Shown here one piece after another: positions 23,479-37,300 of a stretch of 64,000 nucleotides of DNA. Each line of letters starts with the position of its first letter. Within the stretch, counting starts at the first letter, position 1. The notes beneath the pieces are model-generated. The model was given only the letters and a program-made list of their open reading frames with translations. It had not been told where the DNA came from and did not search any database. This DNA is from Cardiocondyla obscurior (Eukaryota > Arthropoda > Insecta > Hymenoptera > Formicidae): NCBI RefSeq assembly GCF_019399895.1, contig NC_091867.1:1922001-1986000 (forward strand). Reading direction: 5' to 3'. The position numbers and the translations under genes were made by a program.

Positions 23479-26400
23479 ACTAGATGTGAAGCAAGTAGGT
23501 AGGAAAACAGTAGCGCAAAGTAAAGGAATTTTTGATGTATTTTTGATTCCGCAATCAATTTTAATTACCTAATATAATTACTGAAACATTACGCGACTCT
23601 TATTGACATAATTCCGTTTAATTTTATACAAAATGTGATTAAATTAAAAAGCGTCGACTGTGGTAACAAAAGCAAATTTCATTCCGATATATTAGGTACC
23701 TACGTTCGAAGATATATGTCAAAAATTTAAATTTAATTTACTCTGAATAATCTTAGTAAAACTCTCAATATGCCAGCAAACAATAATAACGATAATACGC
23801 AATTGCAACCAAGAGGTTAATAAGTTAATATTACGAGTTAATATTAATTTACGAGCGGGAAAGCAGAACGAGCAACGTCGAATTTTATAAAATCAAGTTG
23901 CCAACCAAACAACATCGACTCCGCGAGATCGCCTCGGTTTAATTCATTTAAATGCTTTATCGTGCAAGCGAAACAGAATGGCGGCTGGTGAATCGGACCA
24001 TTTATTCCACAGACCACGATGAACCATTCTGTCCTGTACTTCTCTCTCTCGCTATCTGTATTTCTCTTTCCTCGTTTCGTGCTCTCTGTCTTTCTCTCTC
24101 GCTCTTTTTAGTTGTTCCCAACCAACTACCATACAAACTTGCACCAGTTCTCGTGCATGTGAGCCGTTTCCTGATGCTGCAATGACAATTTGCAGGGAGG
24201 ACACGTGTGTGAGGAACAACTGAAAATTTAAACGCGACCGAGCACGGGCGCACAGAGGGACCGATAGCATTATCGTAATTAATAAATTCAACGCGATAAT
24301 CGTTTATTTTGAAACATCAATTGAATGTTGATAGCTAATGTGCCTCGTTTATTAATATTGTTGAATATTATCGATGTAGTTAATGCATTAACGTGTTAAC
24401 GGGAAAGTGATTTCGCCACAAATTTACAAATCCTGATATAATTTGTCCGCATGTTGCATTCGCAATGATATCCTTGTTGCGCGGACCGATATCGTACTCG
24501 CGAAAAAGTAAAATAACGTCATACTTATTCCGAAAATATTCTCGTTATAAGAAAATTATTTTTAATGAATTTAACAATTGTTTCGCAAAAGACGAAGATT
24601 TCGACGAGAGGTAAGAGGGGCGTGTTACGAAGATAAATAATCGTACAAAATCTCAAGAATTTATTTCACGTTAAAATTAAAGTCACTTTTATCCAAGACA
24701 GTTTTCTGGCATCGATTTTCACCGTGAGTTAGAAAGATTACGGCGACAAAGTGAACGGGATTTGATTCGCGATTAAGAAACCTGCTGCTCAGAAACGTGA
24801 GCTGTTCATTGCCATCCAAGAAAAAGCGAAAGGGTGTAAGATTGGAGGGACACGAGAATGCACCTTCTAGTGTTCCTTCGACCGGAAGACTTCGTGATCG
24901 TTTAAAGGAGGAGCGCGCATTACGTGATTCAGTACGCTCGGGAAACCGTTCCCTATCGATTTAGTCGGATGAGATTGTTACAAAAATTAATATTAAAAAA
25001 TTATTAATATTCAAATAGTTAAATTTATAATAATTGAAAAATAAAATAAAATAAATAAAATGAGAGCACTCGAAATGCTAGAATGAGATGACGGTTGGGC
25101 TTACTTTTTTTTTTATGCGAACACTAGCGGATGAGTAGCAAAAGTGAAAATAGCTACGTCACGTTTTACTTGATAAACAGCTGTCTCGTTCATTCTACCA
25201 CCGTGTGCGTAGTAAATTTATATTCGAAATAAAGATACGCACTGCAATACAGAGAATAAAGGAGTGGCATGTATAATAAAAAGCTCGCGACGCTTTCCTC
25301 ACGCGTGTTCGCGAACGATCTTACAGCCGCGGCCCTTTCACGTCGCGTGTAGCGAACAGTTTCCCCCCCTCGGTATAAATAAATAATTGCAACACCGTCA
25401 GTTTCCACCAGGTGTGGATAGGTCCTGGATGTTCTCGGTGTGACGGCGCCGAGCACCGCGTTCTTGAATATTTCAAGATACAACTGGCACGACCTCCGCA
25501 TGAATTCTTACGGTCCGTCAACGGCGCGCGGAAAGGGTTTGAAAAAGATACGAGAACCGTGAAGGTGCACGCTCGAGCGATCACAATTTGAAGCACAAGG
25601 CAATGTAATTCGAGTTTCCGGGCGCGTGTGCGCATGCATCAAAAATAGGCTACGAGGTAAACGTGTCAAGAAAACAACAATGGTTCTTTTCAGCGATACG
25701 TAGAAATATCTCGCGAACGGAGAACGGCTGTCGGGAAAATTAAAAAATCTTCGTGATATTAAATTTCAGTTTTTCCTTTATCTGTTTTCGCTTTAAAAGT
25801 CATCACGCTGCGTGTGTTCTATAATCCATACCATCCTCGTGAACTGTTGATACGCTAGAGAAATTTACATCGGCGAGGAAAGTAGATAAAAATTCAAGCT
25901 ATTGACGATTGCTATTAAAACGAATACGCGGCGGCAAAAAGAATTTATAGAATTTTCACCTTCGCAGTTCGACATGATCGAGACCTCGGGGGGAGGGGTT
26001 TAATAAAAGCTCAAGGTGAAAGAGAACATTCCTTCATCGCCATCGAGCGTTCGAAATAGTTCACGCACTCGGCCGCGATAATGAGCTTTTAATGAGAACG
26101 CAATCGATTATGATCACGGCGAAAAGTTGCTGTAATTACTGGTGCGTGTGCTTGAATAGAGTTTAATGAAAAGCAATATCGTGAAAATTCGATAGACTTG
26201 GAGAGATGCGGCCTTACGTAGCAAGAAGCGAGGTGAGAGAAATATTGATGAAGGCTGGCCACCGCAGGATAGCGCGAGGTAGTTTATGAGTTTGCAAATA
26301 CGGCTCTTGATAGATGTAAAGTTTATCGTAGGAAATATGGAAAATTTATTGGAAATTTATCCAGTATTATAAAAGTGTGCGAAAGAGTATACTGCATTAT

Positions 26401-29400
26401 TCAAAAAATTAATAAAAAATAAATAAAAATTTTAGATTAATTATCCGTATTTGCTCTTATCGTACTTTTAATCCCTTAATTGTTTGTACAATTAGGAATA
26501 AGCAGCGGTCGAATTACGATATTTAGTCTACTCTTTCTCCGTCTCGCACAGAAATACAGCGCTGATTGTTGCCAGACAAAGCGTCGACTCTTATAAATTA
26601 CATAACGTCTTAAGAGGCGTCTTTCCTTATCGGAGGCATTAAAACAAAGTGCAACCAATTACACGCTTATAACAAATTCCAAAGGCATCGCGTCTCAAAG
26701 GGTAGATCTTAAAAAGCTTTGTTGTCGGCAAACGTTTTCCATGAATTGTTCTTCCATAATTTCACTCCTCAATTATTTGTGAATTTCCTTAAAGTTCAAT
26801 GGCTCGTTTCGATGTGAAACTGATTGGAAGTTTCTTTTTTTTCTTTTATTTTTAACGATGGTCGATCGTGAAAAACCTTAAGACAATTGCCATACGTTTT
26901 TATGAGAAAAATTAATAGCGTGCAATTAGTTTCACCTTAAAATTGATTTAATATCCAGACGTGTAGTAAACAAGACAACCGTTTTATTAATAAACTATAA
27001 CATAATTAAATAAAAAAATAAAAAAAACGTAGAAAATAAATCAGACTTGTAATAAATTCGAGAAATTATTTCGACAAGAATCAATGTGTTCTTACGATCA
27101 AATCATTGAACCTATAGATTTTTCCGACTCTGTCATAAATCTTAGTAAGCGAGAAGAATGCGAGTTCTACTTCTATCTATTTTCCTTATTGCCTCAGATC
27201 TTTAAGACTTTTCGTGGATAAATTTTACTTTTCAAGTCGCGACGATCTTCTGGTAACCATGCAATACAGCCGAAGATAACGCATTAATAAAAAAATTAAA
27301 TAAAAAAATTAAGTAAATACACAAAAAAAAATATTATAAAATAAAAAAAAAATTAGGTAGGAAAAAAATAAAAGCAAAATATGAACAATATTAACAATGC
27401 ATCTAGAATAATCGGCACATTTCGTACAAAAAAAAAAACTAGTCTCACTGCCTCGTTACATTTTCTTTCTTTTCATCCCTCTTGGGTAATCTACTTCCTC
27501 TGGCCCTCCACCCTTTACTTTGGTTGCTCCTAAGCTGCGCGTATACTGAAGCATCTTAATCGCTTTATCGCCCGCGTGGAATATAATCGCCCGGTTAAGA
27601 GAAACACCGGCAAGCTCTACCTCGAAGGGTATCTGCCCGATTTACCGAATCCTACCCTCTTACGAGGTATCGACAATGGGCCTCTTCCGGAAGATCCATG
27701 CAGTCTATCGGGAATACTCAGAGAATCTATGGTATCCTTGAGATATTTTCGCGTTTCAAGACCGCGGGGGTCTCGGCAGCTTCGCGTGATATTGCAGACG
27801 GAGGAAGCGATACGGTTCGGGCAAGTAGAAAGTAAAACTAGACGTATCGGAAATTATAGCAATAACGGTAATAATAATAATAATAACAATACACTCTTGT
27901 TTAGTTTCATCGTACGGCTATTGCGCCGCCAGATTGCATTTAATAAAACGAAACGGCTCGTCACGTGCGCGACATTAATTTGAAGATTTTTCTCTAAAAG
28001 AGAAACGTCGTATTTTAACTGTAACGATTTTCTTTTTCACGTGCACAGTCGGCACGGTATATTCGATACACCTAGATTTTATATACGATGACTGGTACGA
28101 ATCCCCAATCTCGACAGAGATAAGTGCACGATTCGCGCAGGATATAGCGTGATCATTTTTTTGTGTACAGTTTAGCTGACGTGAAAATATACGCCTCCAC
28201 CCCGTGGCAATATACTAACGAAAAATGGCGGCTCTTACGTGAATAGTAAAGTAGCAATGGAAAATTGCCCTTGCTTATCTATCGGGAATACATGCACAGT
28301 GCGTCGGTACGTACGTATATTGGAACATTGCGCGTCGTTGTTCGAGTTTCATATCCGAAGATTGCTAGTGCATTTTTGCCCATTCCCAGCGCGATTTGTA
28401 CGGCAAAAAAAAAAAAAAGAAACTTTGCAATTTGTTTTATAAGGTAGTGGAAGAATTGAAAATAAGTAAATTAATTTTTATCCGATGGGAAAATGGGTAT
28501 TTCTCGTATGCGTAAAAGACGCTGTTTTATTAAACAATATAAACGTAATTAAATGTAAGCGTTAAGAAAATTTAATGTTACAATCGTTTAACTCTATTAC
28601 ACGTAACAATTTCGGCGTAGCGACGTTTGAAAACAAAATAACTCGATTTTCGGAAAAGTAAAAGAGCCACGTCCACCATAAAATAACATGCGTTGCTCCG
28701 CAACTTTTGTTAGAAAACTTTAATAACGCCGCCTTGCCGTAAAATGTGCAATCGTTCGTTTTTTTTGCCCCCCTCCCGGAAAAGCTTAAAATATCGTATT
28801 TTACTTGAAAAGTTTAATCAAAACGCAAGAAAACGGCGACCCTGGGCGCAACGAATATCGACATGTGTAGCAGCAAAATCGTTGCTAAATGCTCTCATCT
28901 TATTTCAGTCGCGACTTCGTGCATTCGGCGTTTCCCCGGCGTATTCGGGTCCCAGTTGTGACTTTATATCGCCTAAAGTTTCGGAGAATGTCAAACGTAG
29001 AGTAGAGGAGGAAAATATCGAGAACTTAAAGCAAGATCTCGGCGAGGCATTAAATAATTAAAGAGGGACAGTTGAAATGGCGGTAGTCATCTTGCAGTGG
29101 AATATAGCGAGAATTCGTAGCGCGCTACATACTCTTCTGACAGGAGCACTCCTTTACCTCGGCAAGATTCACTGAATACTCGCGGAAAATAGGTCACTGC
29201 ATTCGCATACACGCTGGCCCGAGCGACCCGGGCCGTACGGACGATGCGCAATTAATTATACAAAGAAAATAAATATGATATCAGCGAAGAAATCTACGGG
29301 CGTCAAGCGTAGAAGGAATCGGGAAACGTTTTACCGAAAGAAACTCGACGGTTCTATAGGCATTTTTGCTAAAAGCTTCCCAAAAAGTATATATTCCCCG

Positions 29401-31527
29401 AGTTACTTCACTTTTTATCGGATATCGTCGTCGCGAAAGCTCGGCATGGAGACTATAATACGCGCACGGAAAGACATTATTTCGAATGCGAATCTCGTAA
29501 CGGCTTGAGAAAAGGGAATGTAGTCGATCAAATTTCAAGTATAAATCTTTCTCCTGACAAGACGCAAACGAATATGCAAAGCGTACTTTGCTGCGCAAGA
29601 TTTTTTGATAAAATACATCTCATTTCGATGCAATATCGAGCTGTGGAGAATGACAGTTTCCTAGATTGAAGTTTACATTGTTAACGGTTGAAAATCAAGA
29701 ATTCATAGGGACTGAAAGCGCCAGCGTGCTACACGACAATTTTAGCATTGAAGTAACTCAATATCAGATAAAATAAAAAACAAAAAATCGTTTTACAAAA
29801 CGTTGCGGGATTGCATTCTGCGACTTTCATATTAAGATACATGCATAAAGTGCGAAAAATAATTCTCTAGATGGAGGCAAAAAATTATAATTTTTACACC
29901 GAAGTTACATAATGTAAAAAAAAGCCGTAATATAGCTTTAACTCTCTCCCTCTTACTCTCTCTCTCTCTCTCTCTCTCTGAACTTGCTTCTCGAGCAAAG
30001 TATCGTTTTTTGGCCCGCGCCATTATTACACTCCACTCCGCTGTTATCAATGGAAAGCACTGTACATGCACGAGCGAACTATTAGTTGCAGAATGTTCGC
30101 GCTAGGGCGACCTCGTCGTATAGTGACGCAGAGATTGTACCTTTACCCGAGAGCTGGGGCGAAATTCTCCTCTCCGTTTCGGGAGCGGATTGATGGTTTT
30201 CATTGTTCACCAGGATAGGCGGATTTCAGTGCGGTGCAAGCACGGTAACACCGGCAAGCGCGCCCTTCGCGTCGCACAGAAGCCCTTTGACCATCCTTTG
30301 CATTTCGGGATTCCGGAATGAAGGAAATAGAGCGCCGTAATACCACGATAGCGCGGCCACGTTATACGACAGCCGACCGTTACCGCAAAATACTACGAGC
30401 GGGGCGTATGCACGCGGCCGAAGAATTTTAACAGGATACTGTGAACACCGGGGGGCGCCGGGGCGGACTACATTATAGGGAGATAATAGCTGTAATTACT
30501 TTGATACAGAGTCGATAGAGATCTGGGAAAATTTTCGCGATGTCCGGTCCTGGTTTTTCGCGTTACTTTCCAGAGTTTAATTATTCGAGAATTCGAAGCG
30601 CGCGTAATTATTTTTCTTTCCGAAAAAAAGAAGAAAAACAAAAAAAAACAAAAATTGAATTCTATCAAGTCGCGACAATCGACCTATGTTAAAATACACT
30701 GCGTGCGATGATATTGCCGGTTTATTCGCATCTCGTCGAAAGAATTAAATTTCATAATTCCGTTAGGAAAGAATCCGGGGTGCATTCTCGATATAACGTA
30801 CCCCGGGCGCACTTTCTTAAGAATAAAACCGAAGGTACGTTTTCCCACTGTCTTCTTCTCGCGAGCATCAACGATACGCAAAAATACGCACCCCCGCGTA
30901 TATATACCCGGGTTGCAGCTCTTGTACATATATAATATATTCGCACGGTACTTTATAAAACCGGATTATAGCGATCCGAAGAGAAAAACAAAAACCCCAC
31001 CGCTAACGTTATTAGATTTTCTTTCATCCCCGAGGACAAGACGATCCCGGACAGGGGGAAGCGAAAGGACGAATAGAAATGAAAGAGGGATGAACGCGTT
31101 GCAGTGTATCAGATTCTGTCCGCTCCTCGATTCCAGCAAAACAGGGACATTAATCAGGATCCGCCTGATAAAATAAATAGACAGGAGGAAGAGAGAGTGA
31201 CGTTTTAATTATAAGGACGGTCGATGATGCATGTTCGTTAAGTTGCTATCAGTGCTGTGACACAAAGGCACTGACGTTGCCGCCTCGATACTATCGCTTA
31301 ACGCATTTGCAATGAAACTCCCGATCGCTCAAAAAATACGACGATAATAATTACCCGGTTGAAATCTATTTCTTCTTTCGAGATAAAATTAAATTTACGT
31401 CCTTAATATTTCCATCAACGAATTATTTGTTTCTTAAAAAAAAATTTAAAAAATAAATAAAAAATTAATTAATTAATTAATAAAAGTAACATTAAAAGAT
31501 TCGCGATAACCCGAGTGGAAATTGAGC
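23471..31527. other. intronic/intergenic DNA, no gene recognised
   Basis: AT-rich background with patches of CG-rich sequence. Contains a (CT)12 tract and an imperfect AAT-type repeat. None of the short open frames (for example 27576-27983, plus, ending in an Asn run) shows domain structure. Confidence 0.55.
29956..29979. repeat. (CT)12 microsatellite
   Basis: Perfect CT dinucleotide tract, preceded by an imperfect CTCTCCCTCTT stretch. On the other strand it is a GA tract, a possible GAGA-factor type motif, though repeats alone do not show function. Confidence 0.95.
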
Positions 31528-31966
31528 CTAATCGTTATTTAATAATTAAGCAAAACTGTTCAGCACTAAGTCAGAAATATAATGTAATAAAAAAACGAGT
31601 TAGAAAAGTTAAATATATAAACGTTTTTCGCCGTGTACTAGTGTACTACGCGACCTATGCCAACGCGCGCTCAGCTGCCGGGGCCGTTGACCTCAGGGCC
31701 CGCCGGCCGCCGCGAGCACGTGCGTGTGTTTACATCGGCCGGCGGCTATCGCGGTGTACACGGTCCAACTGGTGGAGGACGCGCGGACGGCGGGACCCAG
31801 CTAATTCAGCGGTCGAGCGCGCGTTAGCTGAGTCAGTACGCGAAATAGACTGGTACGCGACGAAAAATGTATAAAATTTTTTCTAGCTCGTTATTATCGT
31901 AATTAACTAGTAATAATTGTCTCGCTACGTGGTCCGCGCTAGACAGTGACTAGACGGATACTAGAT
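31528..31966. mobile_element. non-autonomous DNA transposon with long inverted terminal arms, copy A
   Basis: The right end GGTCCGCGCTAGACAGTGAC to CTAGA (31931-31965) is the reverse complement of the left end of copy B at 49282-49319. The left arm (31556-31645) and right arm (about 31850-31965) are inverted repeats of each other: ACGAGTTAGAAAA against TTTTTCTAGCTCGT, and TTTTTCGCCGTGTAC against GTACGCGACGAAAAA. The GC-rich core is reverse-complementary to the core of copy B, so the two copies sit in opposite orientation. No transposase frame is present. Outer left boundary is approximate and degraded. Confidence 0.75.
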
Positions 31967-33779
31967 AGATTTTATTTTTAATGAGTCTTAAAAATATTAT
32001 GCAATAGTTGATAATCAAAAAGTTACTTAGAAAAATAAAGAAAAAAAAAAAATACACCTGCCATATTTTTAGGCTGATCAACAAGCGCGATTTTTTTATA
32101 TCGTGCATCAGATTGTTACGTAGTCCTGCCAATAAATTAATTTTTTTTTTTTTTTTAATTTATGGGAGCCATTTATTTCAAAATTGCTGCAGACACATAT
32201 GTATACGGCTTATGACTGCGTATTCTGCCGATAGTGAGTAGCAACTAACTAGAAAATCGGCAGATTTGAAATTCAAATTCTTGAATCTCTGTGAACACAA
32301 TTTTGCGTTGCAGCAATTTCTGTACAATGCGAAATAACGAAATTCCGGTTAAAGTAAATGTAACAATTTAGGCCAAATATTTGATTGTCAATAAAACTTT
32401 TAGAACAGCTCGTGTAAAATAAGAATGAGTCGGTTGATAGACGTAACGTTTAATTACTCTCGAAGGTTGGAGACTTAAAATATAAAATAAAATATCTGTT
32501 AAAGAGCTAAGCTTTAATGTAATGAAACTACCAGTGCTTGTAAAGCACAGACGTTTAATCGTTATAGTATTTAATACGTGAAGTATATTTATTCTCTGAA
32601 AAAGCTTTATCAATTTCTCGATATAACCGCGGTAGACTAAAGCGCAATTGCCACATTTTGAGTTATAACAAGCAATGATCAACGGTGCTGGCGGGTTCCC
32701 TTGTGTGGCTATCGATCCTTAGAACGTTATCTGTACATTCCTTGAGCTTAACAGCTAATCCTCGTGATATGTGACGGACATTTGTCTCTCTTCCGAACGC
32801 GAGCATAACAGTCGCGCGCAGCGTCTTTACGACGTGTAATAAATACTTGACGAAATTGTTGGAGACGTTACACGACCGTCGTGCAAAATGAAGGAGATTA
32901 CGGAGGGGAAAAAAACATCCCGAGTTAATCAGAAAGAGTCAACTTGAAACTGAAGGATGCGCGATAAAGAGAACGTTAATCGTGCGATTCAATTCTAACG
33001 CAATTTTGTCCCCCCATTTGTTAATTTCTATACGAGTCCGCTACGGGCGCCCGGACTCGTTCAGATATTCAGAAATACTTTTGGAAATTTATTTTAATAT
33101 CGTATCGCGTTATTGATCACTCAGTGAGTCTCATATACGTGTCTCAAAATAGAGCGAAAAGGACGAACGACGTGTACCGAGCGGTAGAGGCTCTTACGTT
33201 CAGTCATTTGATAACTTGCATCGAATATGTTTCCCTTCTAAAATAAAATTCAAACACGGTGCTATTTAACACCGACAGTTTGTAATTTTCTACGTCCGCT
33301 TCGCCGTTTCGCGTTAGTTACAGATAGATAATCAAAGCCCGTTCCATTATATTACAAGATTTAAATTAGCAAGAAATAACGTCGAGATAAACGATGGGTT
33401 TGTCAAGTCTGAAATTATCTTTATATAATAGTGGCGGTAAAATATGGTACGATTGGTTCTACGTCGGCGTTTATATCTCGTGGAATAAATTTAAAGCACG
33501 CTTTGAGAGATTCCGAAGTGGTCTCTCCGTCCCGATCTTGCGCCCCGAGCAACGGCTTCTGAAATTGATCCAGATAGTTTGGTATATTCGCGTTAAGGAG
33601 CACCGCCTAGAAATAAAGCGGGGAATTTCATCATACCACTTTTAATGGAGCCGAACGAAAACAAGCGCCATTAACCGTTATCAAATTTCCTTCGACCGTT
33701 TTCCCGCCAGTTTACTATCCAACTTTTCCATTATCCCGCGCGCGCGACGCGAGAGAGGCGGGAGAAAGCGAGAAGAAAG

Positions 33780-33808
<29 letters not shown>
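33780..33808. repeat. A29 homopolymer run
   Basis: 29 consecutive A following an AG-rich stretch. May be the tail of an ancient retroposed sequence, but no body is recognisable upstream. Confidence 0.95.
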
Positions 33809-33810
<2 letters not shown>

Positions 33811-34319
33811 AGGGGGAAGGAAGGGATATTTTACTCGCGAAGTCAAGTCGAACTACAATCCGTACTTTAAGTCTATGACTCCCCGGCAAGCAGCAGCAGC
33901 AGGCGTGGGTTTGAGAATCGAGAGGAGAAAACGAGAAGCGACATCGCGCGGTCCGAACTTTTCCGAGGCAATGAGAGCTGCTCGAGAACCGCTCCGTAAA
34001 TCGGACGATAAATCTGAAAGTTCTGGGCTCCCTATGTCCCCCGAAAAACCGTCGGGATCGACTCTTTCTGAGCGAGCATCCGTCGGAAGATCTCTATCGA
34101 GACGATGAGAGACGTGGCACGACAAGATACGGTCAAGAGGGAGAGGAATCAATATAAAAGTCAGGAACCCCCCGCACTAACCAGGTATTTACGGCGGGTA
34201 AATACTAAAGGAGGCACCCCTACGTTCGTTCTTTTATCCCCCGAAGGTCGATGGTTCGAAAGGGTGTCGTTGCTTTCAAATGCAAATTCATCGAGGTGCC
34301 ATCTCGTACCCGCGGCACA

Positions 34320-34332
34320 TACAGGGTGATTC
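34320..34332 (+). repeat. TACAGGGTGATTC terminal-inverted-repeat-like motif
   Basis: A 13-nt sequence whose exact reverse complement occurs at 40843-40855. CAGGGTG-type ends are common on insect mariner-like and MITE elements. Probably one end of a decayed element. Confidence 0.35.
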
Positions 34333-37300
34333 GCAACTAAAATTTCGTAAATTTTGAATGGAAATTTTAATGCAGTAAAGCGTATCAGTTTCATAAATTA
34401 TATATTAGCTAGAAACAATCAATTAAAAAAAAAGAGATAAATAAATTAATAAATAAATGAAAATAAGTCCTTTCCTCTTCAAAAACACGAGAAACGTGTG
34501 CTATTGCGAGTTCTATGAAAGTTGAACGAGCGAAAGTGAGTTCTCCCGTTGGCTAAAGAGACTTAATTTAATTACGCCACCATGAATGCCTCGATAAATT
34601 TAAATAATTATACAAAGCTTGAATACAAAGCTGAGACTAACTAGACGAAACTCCGTTATTGATTTTTTTTCACCTCGTAAAACTTTTTTTTTTTAAACAT
34701 TCTGGTAGATTTCCTAGGTAGCACGGTATGTCTTTCTATCATTCATATTTAACATTTATTAATATAATATGTAAACGACAGAATAGCTCCAAGTCAAAAT
34801 TACGTTTCTATCAGAGAATAAATATCATGTTCCATGTAGTTTGTGTATTTTTATATGCATCTTCTCGTGTCTGAATAGAATCTTTTATTCGTTTCAATAC
34901 GCCAGACATAATATGTACGTCAGGAAAGTTATTCCAGTACTTCTTCGTATCATGGTATCTTTATGCGCACACCATCCTCATGCAATTGCGATGTCACAAT
35001 ATCGCGGGCGTGTCGGTAATGTCGTAAAATAAACAAGACATTATGAAGGAACGGGAGAAAAGGAAATGAAAAATATCAAATAAAAGAAATAAATATAACA
35101 TATCAAAGTAACGGCTTTCGAAACTTAAACGGTAACGCGATCGATTACAGAAATGAGAGTAAGTGACACTTGACAAAAATGGCGAAAAAATAATTAAAAG
35201 AAAAATAAAAGAAAAAGAAAAAAAAATCTACCAAGTTATCTATTTTTCGGTTGAATGGAAGCCATGTCAAAAAATCAACTGATAATGTCGATACGACCGA
35301 AACGGTTTTCAATTTGGCACATTCGTCAATGTCGACGCGACCGTTCCGCGCCGAGAGTGCGGTGATAATTTATCTGTTGTCGCAAATTTATTTGTCGCTC
35401 GTTTACCGCGCGTGTAGGCAGAGAAGAGGGAGAGAGAAAGAGAGAGAGAGTCCTTTCGGTCCTGCCCGACGAAGTCGCGGAAGGATTCAAAGCGCATCAA
35501 TTTCGTTTCGTACGTGCGAAATTGCTGGGGCTGAGCTAGGCCGAGGCGCCGCTCCAGTCAGCTCTCCGCCTGTCACAATGAATTCAACGTCTGGCAGTTT
35601 TCACCGCATTTAGTCACCCGCATTTCATTCGCGCTGTCGCTTATATAGCGTCGTTGAGATGAGACCGCGGCCATCGTCATGATTAAATACGCGCGGAAAT
35701 GGTTCTCGCTATCCCCATCAAGTACACAATTGCGGCGGTTGTCTAGCTATATGTTCGTAATAAAAAAAGATACGCCAGGCGCACGTGTGTTATAAAATTT
35801 ATAATATATTTAAGCCAAAAGTATTCGCGAAAAAATCTTTAATTTGTAAAAGACAAATTACTCGCGAGACGCATTTTAAAAAAACAAGAAAAAAAAATCG
35901 TTTTGCGATGGTGTAAAGGTGAGCGGAATACCTGCGAGGATACAAAAATGTCGGGCTGACGAGCTCTATGAATAATTCCGCGGGTAGATAGGAAATATTT
36001 ATACTTTTAAATATGGATTTATATTGAGAGATTTATACTTGTAGAGAAACCGGCGCGGTAAATTAGCACACAAAGCTGTTTATAAAAAAAAAAAAAAAGA
36101 AAGAAAAAAAAAACGTTTCGCGTCACGTATCCGAGACGCGATCGCTCGTCGCTTAAGATGAATTTAAATCGGCACGGAATGAGCACCGGTATCGAGCTAC
36201 CGCACTCTAGTCGGTGTGATTTCATTTGAACCTATCTCTTTCCTTTCCTTCTGTTCTCGTTACTCCATTGCCGCCGTCCATCCGTACCGACGTCTCTCGA
36301 ATGAGTTTGCCATCCGGCGTGTTTCCAGCTGGGGCATCGGGCCGGATTTGAATAATCCGTTTCTCCGGGCTTTAAGTGTTTTTCAAGATTAGGCAGGCAC
36401 TGCTTTATAGGCAGGTCCAAGAGTCAAGAAGTAATTTATCTTCGTTTCAATGCCTCGCGTGACTAAAGGGGAACAACGAGCGTCTAGTAGAGGCTGGGAG
36501 AATGAAAACGAGCCTCGCGGATTAATTGAGACATCGCGTTATCACGAAAATTAATAACACTTATCAAATTTACATACATATATACGTATAAAGGTCTAAG
36601 AAATTTTTTTTATTCAGTGAAATCGATCTAAACGGCGATCATTAACGTTTCGAATACTTTTTTTACGTGTACAATACATGGCGTTAAGTTATCAAATTTC
36701 TTTTCTTTTTTTAAGCGACGACGTTTCGTTTCCTTCTGTCGCACAGATCGGTTTAGTTTAAAAGACACTTAGCCGTAAGTGCAGAATGTAAAAGACAAAA
36801 ATCTCGGGCGGGGATTTCACCTCTGAGCAGAAGGCTTTACTTTCCCATCAAGTCTGATGGCCTCACCGGCGCAATGTTCACATCTCCCGCGATATTCTCT
36901 CATTCCCCGCTGTGTTATTTATCAGCGGGATAGAATCGTCTATTTCCTCATTGGTGGATACCCGATATTCGATACTTCGTAAACGCCCGAGCTCCGGTTA
37001 GTTTGTCTTCGTAAATCAACGTAAATCCCTCTTAACCCGGCCAACTAGGATAACATAGAATTTTCGTGGCAAATATTAATATTTGTTGTTTGAAATTTAT
37101 CACGCGGAAACAAATTAATGCGTATTAAAGATGACGGCTACGATTGGCTTTCTATTTAAGTTGTTAATTCATCGAAACATCTCTCTCTTTCTCTTTCTCG
37201 CGTGGCCAAAGCTGGCGGACAGGTACGGGAAACAGGAAGGATATCTTGTTTGATTTATATGAACGGAGCTGCCTCTATTTTGCCGCGGCGGAGCACTTAT

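Noticed and set aside
23345..23572. Frame with an Ile-Tyr repeat
   Set aside because: Direct translation of the (TA)36 microsatellite.
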